Shown here piece by piece: positions 25,671-32,650 of a stretch of 39,416 nucleotides of DNA. This DNA is from Yokenella regensburgei ATCC 49455 (GTDB lineage Bacteria > Pseudomonadota > Gammaproteobacteria > Enterobacterales > Enterobacteriaceae), in NCBI RefSeq assembly GCF_000735455.1, contig NZ_JMPS01000074.1:1-39416 (forward strand), in the 5' to 3' direction. The notes under the pieces are model-generated. The model saw only the letters and a program-made list of their open reading frames with translations, searched no databases and was not told the origin of the DNA. Numbering within the stretch: position 1 is the stretch's first letter; each line of letters begins with the position of its first letter. Made by a program: the position numbers and the translations under genes.

Positions 25671-26552
25671 ATGACTAAACAACGAGCAACACTGACGGGT
25701 TTAATTGCAATTGTGCTCTGGAGCACCATGGTAGGTTTGATTCGTGGCGTCAGCGAAGGGCTCGGCCCGGTGGGCGGCGCGGCGGCAATTTATACCCTGA
25801 GCGGCTTGCTGCTGGTGTTTACCGTGGGATTACCTAATCTCCGTCAGTTTTCGCTACGCTATTTTCTGGCGGGTTGCCTGCTGTTTGTCAGCTATGAAAT
25901 CTGCCTTGCGCTGTCGCTCGGCTACGCCGCCACCCGCCAGCAGGCGATTGAAGTTGGGATGGTCAATTACCTATGGCCCAGCCTGACGGTGTTGTTTGCT
26001 ATTTTGTTTAACGGTCAAAAATCAACCTGGGTAATTATTCCCGGACTGTTACTTTCACTGTTTGGCATTAGTTGGGTGCTGGGAGGTGAACAGGGGCTGG
26101 ATATTGATGAAATCGTCAGCAACGTTATTTCGAGCCCATTAAGTTATTTCCTCGCCTTTATTGGCGCTTTTATCTGGGCGGCCTATTGTACGGTGACCGC
26201 AAAATACGCCAAAGGTAAAAACGGTATCACCTTTTTCGTATTGTTGACGGGTCTGAGCCTGTGGGTGAAATATTTTCTGAGCGATCAGCCCCCAATGCTG
26301 GTGAGCTGGCCGGTCATTATCAAGCTGGTGCTGTGCGCCCTGTCACTCGGATTTGCCTACGCGGCGTGGAATATCGGTATCCTGCACGGAAACGTCAGCC
26401 TGCTGGCGGTGGGCTCCTATTTCACGCCAATCCTCTCCTCCGCTCTTGCCTCATTTTTACTGAACGCCCCGCTGTCGTGGTCGTTCTGGCAAGGCGCCGG
26501 GATGGTGTGTATGGGATCGCTGTTGTGCTGGTATGCCACCAGGCGGGGATAA
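25671..26552 (+). CDS. yddG: Aromatic amino acid exporter YddG (DMT superfamily)
   Basis: 293 residues, same length as E. coli YddG and highly similar: LTGLIAIVLWSTMVGLIRGVSEG..., SYEICLALSLGYAATRQQAIEVGMVNYLWPS, SPLSYFLAFIGAFIWAAYCTVT. Ten membrane helices in two repeated halves. It exports aromatic amino acids and is reported to handle paraquat. The ATG at 25671 matches E. coli; an ATG five codons upstream is possible. It diverges from fdnG as in E. coli. No clear terminator was seen in the 53 bp before the convergent microcin exporter remnant. Confidence 0.95.
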   Translation: MTKQRATLTGLIAIVLWSTMVGLIRGVSEGLGPVGGAAAIYTLSGLLLVFTVGLPNLRQFSLRYFLAGCLLFVSYEICLALSLGYAATRQQAIEVGMVNYLWPSLTVLFAILFNGQKSTWVIIPGLLLSLFGISWVLGGEQGLDIDEIVSNVISSPLSYFLAFIGAFIWAAYCTVTAKYAKGKNGITFFVLLTGLSLWVKYFLSDQPPMLVSWPVIIKLVLCALSLGFAYAAWNIGILHGNVSLLAVGSYFTPILSSALASFLLNAPLSWSFWQGAGMVCMGSLLCWYATRRG

Positions 26553-26605
26553 AAAACGAAAGGGCTGTGGATTGGTTATGTACATTAAGTCTGATTTTTA
26601 ACCTG

Positions 26606-27229
26606 TTATTCATCAGTGAGATTACAAACCAAATTGTCATCATTAACTGTGCGCTGGTGCTTCAGCTCAGTAAAATATCCGTCAGCCAGGTACAGAACCC
26701 GGTCTGCAGAGGCAATGGTTTCCGGGCGATGGGCAATCAGCAGGCCGGGGGTTTTGCCTGTCAGCTGGCGCAGCCGAATTTTCTTTCTTTCATCCCTGAC
26801 CGTGAAATCGCTGGCTGGCATCAGCTCCAGCGCGACACCGGTGAAGTGCTTCCCTGCGTCCGGCAGGGAGATTGTTACCTTCCCCTTATCGGGATCATGT
26901 ATAACCAGCCTGCTCCCACGAACCTTATGAAGCACAACGAAATGATTCATGTTCCAGTGGAGAATACGGGGAAGAGAAAGGGACTTCAGGTCTTCCGGCT
27001 CCAGCCTGACGGCGCGGGAAGACAACCGGATACCGGCCGCACACTCAATCAGCCTCTGTAGGGTCATTCCCTGAGTACTGATACTGAAGCGTTCACGAAG
27101 CGTGGGTAGATCCGTCTGCAGACCGTGCCAGCTGGCCATCATTGCCAGACACGCCAGGCCACACTCCGCTGATTCTGTCTGGCGAATGAGGGGAAGCCGT
27201 CTTCTTCCCGTCCAGTTCAGTGATCCCAT
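26606..27229 (-). CDS. C39 peptidase remnant of a microcin ABC exporter (internal deletion)
   Basis: 207 residues. Residues 1-145 are a complete C39 double-glycine leader peptidase domain like that of CvaB/MceG: Q17, catalytic C23 (RQTESAECGLACLAM), H96 (HWNMNHFVVLH) and D112 (IHDPDKG). After about residue 158 (RLRQLTGKTPG) the protein jumps directly to LLIAHRPETIASADRVLYL, the H-loop and end of the ABC ATPase. The membrane domain, Walker A, signature and Walker B (about 500 residues in CvaB, 698 aa) are missing, yet the frame is intact. The start overlaps the stop of the HlyD-type gene (TAATG). It cannot export but could still cut leader peptides. This is either decay or a peptidase-only derivative. 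Confidence 0.85.
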   Translation of the reverse strand: MGSLNWTGRRRLPLIRQTESAECGLACLAMMASWHGLQTDLPTLRERFSISTQGMTLQRLIECAAGIRLSSRAVRLEPEDLKSLSLPRILHWNMNHFVVLHKVRGSRLVIHDPDKGKVTISLPDAGKHFTGVALELMPASDFTVRDERKKIRLRQLTGKTPGLLIAHRPETIASADRVLYLADGYFTELKHQRTVNDDNLVCNLTDE

Positions 27230-28485
27230 TACAGTTTTCCTTTAAGGCTCCAGAGCGGTTCTGTCAGCCACTCCCATAAATGACGTGTATCCAGGCTGAC
27301 GTCCCCTTCAAGGGTCATACCAGGTCGCAGAGGTTCTTTTTTCCCATAAGCCAGGATAAAGGCATTCTCAGGTTCGACGATGACACGGTAGTGCCCTTCA
27401 TTCTCTTTCCAGGTTACCGGGGATACGGAGAGTAAATCCGAAGGGGTCAGCGTCGTACGGCTGATTTCACGGATAGTCCCGTACTGAACGCCAAATTTTT
27501 GATAAGGGAAGGCGGCAAACCGCAGTGCTACCCGCTGCCCCGGCTGGATGAACCCTGCATTCTGACTGGTGGCATAGAGCTCTATCTGCAGGCTGGCGTT
27601 ATCCGGCACTACCGTCATCACCGGCTCCGACGCTCTGACGGATTGTCCCTGCCTGACCAGCACCGCCGCAACGGTACCGGATACCGGTGCCGTCAGCGTG
27701 AAGTTCTCCTGTCCGGCCAGTTCGTCCTGCTGTTGCCTGATCCCCTGCAGCTGTCTGTCCAGTTCAGCTCTCCGGCTTTCCCCCTGGACAATGAGATGAT
27801 TAAGATCGTCTTCAGCGGCTTCTATCGTGGAATGCAACTGCAGAAGCCCCTGCCGCTGGTCCTCAACGTTTTGCTGTGCCGTGGAGACGTCGATTTGTTT
27901 CTGCTGATATTCGATATCCGAAACATAATGTGTGCCGGCCAGTTTTTTATAACGTCCCATGACGGCGGTGGTCAGCCCGACCTGGCGTTCAGCCAGCCGC
28001 AGGCGTTGTTCTGCACTTTTAACCTGTGGCTGCAGGGAGGTAATTCTCTGCCTTACTGCTTCCTGCTGCTGCCGGTTGTCACGCGACTCCAGCATCTGCT
28101 GAGAGGCCAGCATGGCATATTGTGTTTTCAGGGAGAGACTCATAGCCGCCAGCGTCCCGGCTCCCTGCCCGTTAAAATGTTCGCCGCTGATATGATAGAG
28201 AGACTCACCCGCGACAACGTGCTAACCTTCTGAGGCCGTCAGTCGGGTGATATATCCGGCATATTGCGGTGTGATTTTTACCAGCCCGGATGAGGGCATA
28301 ACGATTCCGGTCAGATGAGCCTTACGGGTATATTTTCCGGAATAAATAAACAATGCAATACACAGGAACAAAATTAGCGTAATGGCAGCGCTGAATGTAA
28401 TTCCAAAAGGTAAAGGAATGAGAATATCCCCATGTATAAAATCATTCTGGTGTTCTACTGCTTCCTTTCTGAATAACGCCATCAT
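27229..28485 (-). pseudogene. HlyD/CvaA-type microcin export adaptor with in-frame amber codon
   Basis: Two reading frames are the same frame separated by one TAG at 28222-28224. Upstream: ALFRKEAVEHQND, a membrane helix (TFSAAITLILFLCIALFIYSG) and the lipoyl-like start ...GYITRLTASEG. Downstream it continues HVVAGESLYHISGEHF, long coiled coils (28143-27750) and the C-terminal barrel (FTLTAPVSGTVAAVLVRQGQSV). The junction reads EG-stop-HVVAGE, where the family has EGQxVxxG, so CAG (Gln) to TAG at codon 88 is the likely change. The 419-codon total is normal for CvaA/MceH. This protein bridges the inner-membrane exporter to TolC. Its start is at 28485 or 28482, overlapping the CPBP gene end closely. 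Confidence 0.87.
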
Positions 28486-28490
28486 TAATA

Positions 28491-29108
28491 TCAACTTAAT
28501 ATTTGAATGGAAATAACAAAGACATTCATGCCTGAATGAATAGCAATTGGCGCAAGCAATCCTTTCGTTACAACTCTGGAATATGATATAATTACACCAA
28601 CAACAAACATAAGCACATACTCAAGGACGGAGACAAATTGAGTATGCATCAATGAAAACACTAAAGAAGAAAATATTATTGGTATTATTATGTGCTTTCT
28701 AAAAACAGAGCAAAGCCCCCCAAACAAACAGCCACGATAAAATATTTCCTCATAAAACGGTATTATTAACGTGAGCATAAGAATAGACCTCACGTCAAAA
28801 ATAAGATTCTCAGATGCGCCATTGAACTTGCTGTTAAAATAGATGCAACCAGCCTGAATCACTATTATCAGAGATAATGGCAGTATAAAATCAATCTTCT
28901 TAAACTTTGAAAACCTGAATTCGGATAATTTTCTTAAATAAACCAGATAGACTGTGAGCGCCATCGAGAACTCGATTATCACCATAGCCTCAATGGCGCT
29001 GTCCACACCATATTGTCGGACAACTAACGATGGAGAAAAAGTCAACAACAATGACAATATAAACACACTGAACAATACACTTGTTGTTATTAATCCATGT
29101 GAGTACAA
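28491..29108 (-). CDS. CPBP-family (Abi/CAAX-protease-like) membrane protein, MceF-like
   Basis: About 205 residues with six or more membrane helices and the CPBP motifs EExxxR (E120, E121, R125 in FYEEIFYRG), FxxxH (FSLMH155) and HxxxN (H191-SGMN195). These are glutamyl membrane endopeptidases. In microcin E492 clusters a protein of this family (MceF) sits beside the HlyD/ABC exporter genes, and the same position holds here. The start is unclear: the frame is open upstream almost to the immunity gene stop but has no ATG or GTG, only TTG at 29108 with a poor ribosome site. A lost start codon or coupling to the immunity gene is possible. AT-rich compared with the flanking chromosome. Confidence 0.72.
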   Translation of the reverse strand: MYSHGLITTSVLFSVFILSLLLTFSPSLVVRQYGVDSAIEAMVIIEFSMALTVYLVYLRKLSEFRFSKFKKIDFILPLSLIIVIQAGCIYFNSKFNGASENLIFDVRSILMLTLIIPFYEEIFYRGCLFGGLCSVFRKHIIIPIIFSSLVFSLMHTQFVSVLEYVLMFVVGVIISYSRVVTKGLLAPIAIHSGMNVFVISIQILS

Positions 29109-29170
29109 AGCTATATTTTCATTTATTCTTTTTATATTGTCATGTTGTTGATTATTATGAAATTCAAAGC

Positions 29171-29410
29171 CTAATCAGTTAATTTTTGCTTTATCTTTCC
29201 AAATATGAAAGATGATATTTTCATTGATGAATATAAAACCATTAAATAAACAGCAGCTGAAGCTATATACTTAGGAATTAAGAATGGTTTAAGTACATCT
29301 TCTGGGCCGCACCCCCAAAGTCCGATAGAGACAAGTAGTGAAGTAACCAGTAGTACACTTACACAACCCTCAGCTATTTTCATAAGCAACGATGTTTTTT
29401 TTGAAGTCAC
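29171..29410 (-). CDS. Small two-helix membrane protein, likely microcin immunity protein
   Basis: 79 residues with two membrane segments (CVSVLLVTSLLVSIGLWGCG and YIASAAVYLMVLYSSM) and a basic C-terminal tail (FGKIKQKLTD). Microcin immunity proteins of the class II systems are of this size and topology. It lies directly downstream of the microcin precursor, the usual place for immunity. The start is a GTG at 29410 with GGAT upstream. There is no sequence family I can name, so the call rests on topology and location. Confidence 0.6.
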   Translation of the reverse strand: MTSKKTSLLMKIAEGCVSVLLVTSLLVSIGLWGCGPEDVLKPFLIPKYIASAAVYLMVLYSSMKISSFIFGKIKQKLTD

Positions 29411-29439
29411 AAAATCATCCTGTACGTTCTTTTTTTTGA

Positions 29440-29465
29440 TTAAGCATACATAAATGTATGCTTAA
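29440..29465. repeat. 12-bp perfect inverted repeat between microcin and immunity genes
   Basis: TTAAGCATACAT and ATGTATGCTTAA flank only two bases (29452-29453). No T tract follows in the direction of the microcin genes (A-rich on that side), so it is not a standard intrinsic terminator. It may limit read-through from the abundant precursor mRNA into immunity or protect the mRNA 3' end. Confidence 0.75.
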
Positions 29466-29470
29466 CATAT

Positions 29471-29812
29471 TTAACGGAACGGCGGGCTGTTTTTTGTGCT
29501 TGGTTTATTGCACGTGGAAGCAATGCCAATTCCTGCTGCTGCCACAGCAGACCCAATTGATATTGCGTTTCGTGATGGAATGCTTCCTATGACACCTAAT
29601 GCACCAGTTGCTATACCCGCCGCACATTCTTTTTATATACCAGAACCGACAGCTGCAGCTCTATTAGGAAGAAAACCGTTTGCTTGCGCTCCATAGCCAA
29701 TGCCACCAGAATAGCTACTACTACTACTACGCCCATCACCATAATTACTGTGTCCATTGCCACCACTAACTGATGCTATTTCATCAAAACTCAATTCTCT
29801 GATGTTTGACAT
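29471..29812 (-). pseudogene. Class II microcin precursor with in-frame ochre codon
   Basis: The ATG at 29812 has a good ribosome site (AGAGGG). It starts with an 18-residue double-glycine leader, MSNIRELSFDEIASVSGG, like the colicin V leader. The core begins NGHSNYGDGRSSSSSYSGG and reaches ...RAAAVGSGI before a TAA at 29633-29635. The same frame then stays open for 53 codons: KECAAGIATGALGVIG ... SAVAAAGIGIASTC ... KNSPPFR, ending at TAA 29471-29473. The Gly/Ala/Ile-rich helical composition continues across the stop, and two cysteines could form a disulfide. One nonsense change (for example CAA, AAA or GAA to TAA) thus interrupts a 95-position core. A 41-residue truncated core could still be made. 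The ORF upstream of 29812 is a spurious extension. Confidence 0.8.
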
Positions 29813-30274
29813 AAAAATCCCTCTTATAAATTTTAACATAAAGTGCTCTTTCACTATCACATGTCTGAAATGTATGCATAAAGTGAATTTATGTAAATAA
29901 GTGTAAATCTGCTTCTATAATATGCCCCGCGCATGTTGCCCGCTTTACGGTTAGTCGCCCCCCGGCAGCGCAGCCCCTGCCCGTCTCTGCTGATTATAAT
30001 GAGTACATTACCATCCGTTTGCCCCTGCTTCAGTCCAGACATGAAGAGGTCAATTTTGCTGCTGAGTAAAAGCGCGGGTGGTGGAGTGCTGGCTGGTCCG
30101 GCTGAAAATTGCCGACGTGTTTCCGCGGGGCCGGGATTGTTAAGGGCGCGGCGACGAGCGCCCTTAACACGTTCACCGGGTATCAGAACACCAGAGAATT
30201 GATAAATTCGATGTGAACGGAACCTGTTTCGGCGTACCTATTATTCGATACGCCCAACTCAAAATGACAAGTAA
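29813..30274. other. Intergenic region upstream of the microcin genes; hairpins, no intact gene
   Basis: About 460 bases. The first 90 (29813-29910) are AT-rich and should hold the microcin promoter. The remainder is markedly more GC-rich and contains no credible gene. Two hairpins are visible: GTTAAGGGCGC (30139-30149) with its complement GCGCCCTTAAC (30158-30168), 11 perfect pairs and an eight-base loop; and GGCGTA/TACGCC (30231-30236, 30249-30254), about 20 bp beyond the smvA stop. Neither has a good T tract. The base-composition break near 29930 may mark one edge of the acquired segment. Confidence 0.6.
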
Positions 30275-31768
30275 TTACGCCTCTACCCGCGTGGCTTTCG
30301 ACAGACCAAACCAGATGCCAATTGCCAGTACGACCAGCATGGCGCCCGCGCTAAACAGCGCCACGCTGTGCGAGGTGATGAACGCGGTTTTGGCCGCTTC
30401 CACCAGCGCATCGGCAACCGAGGATGGCAGATGCTGCGCCACCTGCATCGCCTCACCGATTGACGAAGCCGCCTGGCTTGCCACCGCGCCATCAAGCCCG
30501 GTCGGCAGCACGATGGAATCGTGGTAGCTGCGCGTCAGAATCAGGCCGAACAGCGCGATACCAAGACCGGCGCCCAGCTCATAGGCCATGGTTTCAATCG
30601 CCCCCGCCGCCGCGGCTTTTTCTTTGGGTGCCGCCGCCATGATGGCCGCCGTCGACGCCAGCAGCGCACTGGCGGCGCTGAAGCCGAGCAGCGTCATCAG
30701 GATCCACGCCTGGATCTGCTGGGTGCTGAACTCGGTTTGCGACAGGCCGAGGAAGCTGAAAGCACTCAGCGCCATACCGGCTGTAGCCACCCGACGCAGG
30801 CCAAAGCGGGAGACCATCACCCCGGCAATCGGTCCGCTAAAGCCGCTAGCCAGCATAACCGGCAGCATGAAAAGCCCGGCCTGGAACGGCGTCTTACCGT
30901 GAACAAACTGCAGCTCCTGGGCCATCAGCAGCTCAAAGCCGACCAGGGTAATCATCGAGGTCATCGCCATCATCACCCCGCTCAGAATGATGGGATGCGT
31001 GAACAGACGCATGTCGATCATCGGGGTACGCGCCGCCAGCTGAATGCGCACAAAACTCACCAGCAGTCCGGCACCGACAACCATCACCAGCCCCACTATC
31101 CAAAGCGACTGCTGTCCCTTCAGCGCGGTTTTCGCGCTGTACACCAGCATCAGGATCGCCACAATCAGCATCAACGCCTGGTTGATATTCATCGGCTGCT
31201 CGCGACGTCCCTGCTGCGGTGGCACCACGCGCCAGCTCAGGGCCAGCACCGCCAGCACGATAGGTACGTTAATCAGGAATACCGAACCCCAGTAGAAGTG
31301 CTCAAGCAGCATCCCGCCAATCAGCGGACCAAACGCGGCCCCGCCGGAGCCGACTGCGGCCCACAGGCCCAGCGCCATATTGCGGTGACGGGCCTCAGAG
31401 AAGGTATTACGGATCCCGGCAAGCGTTGCGGGCACGATCATCGCGGCACCAATCGCCAGCAGCGCACGAGCGGCAATCAGCAGCATCGCACTGCTGGCCA
31501 TGGCTGCCGCCAGGGAAGCAAGACCAAACAACGCGCTGCCGGTTAACAGCAGACGTTTAAACCCGATCCGGTCACCCAGTGCTCCCATCGGCAATACCAT
31601 ACCGGCCATAACCAGTGAATAGATATCAATGATCCAGAGTAATTCATTGCCGCTGGCCCCCAGCGACACGCTCAGCGTCGGGGCGGCTACGTGCAAAACG
31701 GTGGCGTCAATTGCGACCGGGATATACACCAGTACGATTGCAACTAACGTTAGCCATTGACGAAACAT
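30275..31768 (-). CDS. smvA: MFS multidrug efflux transporter SmvA
   Basis: 497 residues, 14 predicted membrane helices, DHA2 (drug:H+ antiporter-2) family. It matches SmvA of Salmonella/Klebsiella: LVYIPVAIDATVLHVAAPTLS, the motif A-like GDRIGFKRLLLTGS, and motif C-like GPLIGGMLLEHFYWGSVFLINVP. SmvA exports cationic compounds such as methyl viologen and, in Klebsiella, cationic biocides. AAAGGAAAG lies before the ATG. The divergent TetR gene smvR and two operator-like palindromes in the shared promoter support repression by SmvR. Confidence 0.92.
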   Translation of the reverse strand: MFRQWLTLVAIVLVYIPVAIDATVLHVAAPTLSVSLGASGNELLWIIDIYSLVMAGMVLPMGALGDRIGFKRLLLTGSALFGLASLAAAMASSAMLLIAARALLAIGAAMIVPATLAGIRNTFSEARHRNMALGLWAAVGSGGAAFGPLIGGMLLEHFYWGSVFLINVPIVLAVLALSWRVVPPQQGRREQPMNINQALMLIVAILMLVYSAKTALKGQQSLWIVGLVMVVGAGLLVSFVRIQLAARTPMIDMRLFTHPIILSGVMMAMTSMITLVGFELLMAQELQFVHGKTPFQAGLFMLPVMLASGFSGPIAGVMVSRFGLRRVATAGMALSAFSFLGLSQTEFSTQQIQAWILMTLLGFSAASALLASTAAIMAAAPKEKAAAAGAIETMAYELGAGLGIALFGLILTRSYHDSIVLPTGLDGAVASQAASSIGEAMQVAQHLPSSVADALVEAAKTAFITSHSVALFSAGAMLVVLAIGIWFGLSKATRVEA

Positions 31769-31793
31769 ACAACTTTCCTTTAGTGATAAATTC

Positions 31794-31845
31794 TGGACGC
31801 TCGTCCAACATCACAATTCTCATGGAAATTTGAACATATGTCCAA
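31794..31845. promoter_or_regulatory. Two operator-like palindromes between smvA and smvR
   Basis: TGGACG-CT-CGTCCA (31794-31807) has perfect arms. TTGAACATATGTCCAA (31830-31845) is a palindrome with one mismatch pair. Both contain TGGAC/GTCCA-type half sites, and their centres are 37 bp apart. They flank the divergent promoters, as expected for a TetR-family repressor controlling both genes. Confidence 0.6.
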
Positions 31846-31889
31846 CTCTTTGTTATTATCGCAGCACTACCATTCAGGACGAGGACATC

Positions 31890-32480
31890 ATGAGCTATCT
31901 GAATCGCGAGGAGCGCCGTGAGGCCATTGTGCAGGCGGCGATGCGGGTCGCCCTCTCCGGCGGGTTCACCGCCATGACGGTAAGACATATTGCTAAAGAG
32001 GCCGAGATGGCTTCCGGGCAGGTCCACCACCACTTCACCTCTTCCGGCGAACTTAAAGCCGAAGCCTTTATCCGCGTTATCCGTGAAATGCTTGATGTCC
32101 CCCTCACCGCCGACTGTGCCAGCTGGCGCGAGAAGCTCTTTTTCATGCTCTACAGTGAAGAAGGCAAGCTGGGTCCGCATCTGCGGCTATGGCGTGAAGC
32201 GCAGATCCTCTCCGACAGCGACAGTGACATTAAAGCCGCTTATCTGTTAACCATGAGTATGTGGCACGACGACACCGTCGCCATTATTCAGCAGGGCGTG
32301 GAAGCCGGAGAATTTACCCTCAACGACGAGCCTTCCGGCATTGCCTGGCGTTTAATTTCTATGGTCTGCGGCATGGACGGGGTTTATGCCCTTGGGCTTG
32401 AAGAGGTCGATGACGAAGCCTTCATCCACCATCTGCACCGCGCTATCACCCTGGAGCTATTTTCTGCCCCTCGCCTCTAG
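31890..32480 (+). CDS. smvR: TetR-family repressor SmvR
   Basis: 196 residues with an N-terminal TetR HTH (REAIVQAAMRVALSGGFTAMTVRHIAKEAEMASGQVHHHF) and an all-helical ligand-binding domain. The ATG at 31890 is chosen for the GAGG seven bases before it and the conserved start MSYLNREER; the frame opens 20 codons earlier without support. It is divergent from smvA and in relatives represses it; loss of SmvR raises SmvA-mediated biocide tolerance. The reading frame is intact. Confidence 0.92.
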   Translation: MSYLNREERREAIVQAAMRVALSGGFTAMTVRHIAKEAEMASGQVHHHFTSSGELKAEAFIRVIREMLDVPLTADCASWREKLFFMLYSEEGKLGPHLRLWREAQILSDSDSDIKAAYLLTMSMWHDDTVAIIQQGVEAGEFTLNDEPSGIAWRLISMVCGMDGVYALGLEEVDDEAFIHHLHRAITLELFSAPRL

Positions 32481-32516
32481 TTACATTCAGTAACACATAA
32501 GCCACATTTACTTTAC

Positions 32517-32544
32517 AGCGCTGCCAACGGGTTAGCGCTTTTTT
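32517..32544 (+). terminator. Rho-independent terminator of smvR
   Basis: AGCGCT (32517-32522) pairs with AGCGCT (32534-32539) across an 11-base loop and is followed by a run of T. It lies 36 bp after the smvR stop and before the narU promoter region. Confidence 0.72.
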
Positions 32545-32650
32545 AACTATCCTTGCTTTTAAAACTTCCAATAATTTCGACAGTTTACAGAGCGACTCCC
32601 CGCGAGCCGACCTTTCTCCTGTGTGTAGCATTGGTATTTGTGAGGGCGAT

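Noticed and set aside
28222-28224. Stop-codon readthrough or a reassigned genetic code in the microcin island
   Set aside because: The two interrupted genes use different stops (TAG in the adaptor, TAA in the precursor), no hairpin like the fdnG SECIS was noticed beside them, and the exporter of the same cluster carries a large deletion. Ordinary decay explains all three more simply.
29933-30202. Open frame of 89 codons upstream of the microcin genes
   Set aside because: No ribosome site, low-complexity Arg/Pro/Ser-rich translation, and a competing frame on the other strand; no family features.
30521-31546. 341-codon plus-strand frame antisense to smvA
   Set aside because: His/Gln/Arg-rich composition typical of the shadow of a GC-rich membrane-protein gene; smvA on the opposite strand is clearly the real gene.
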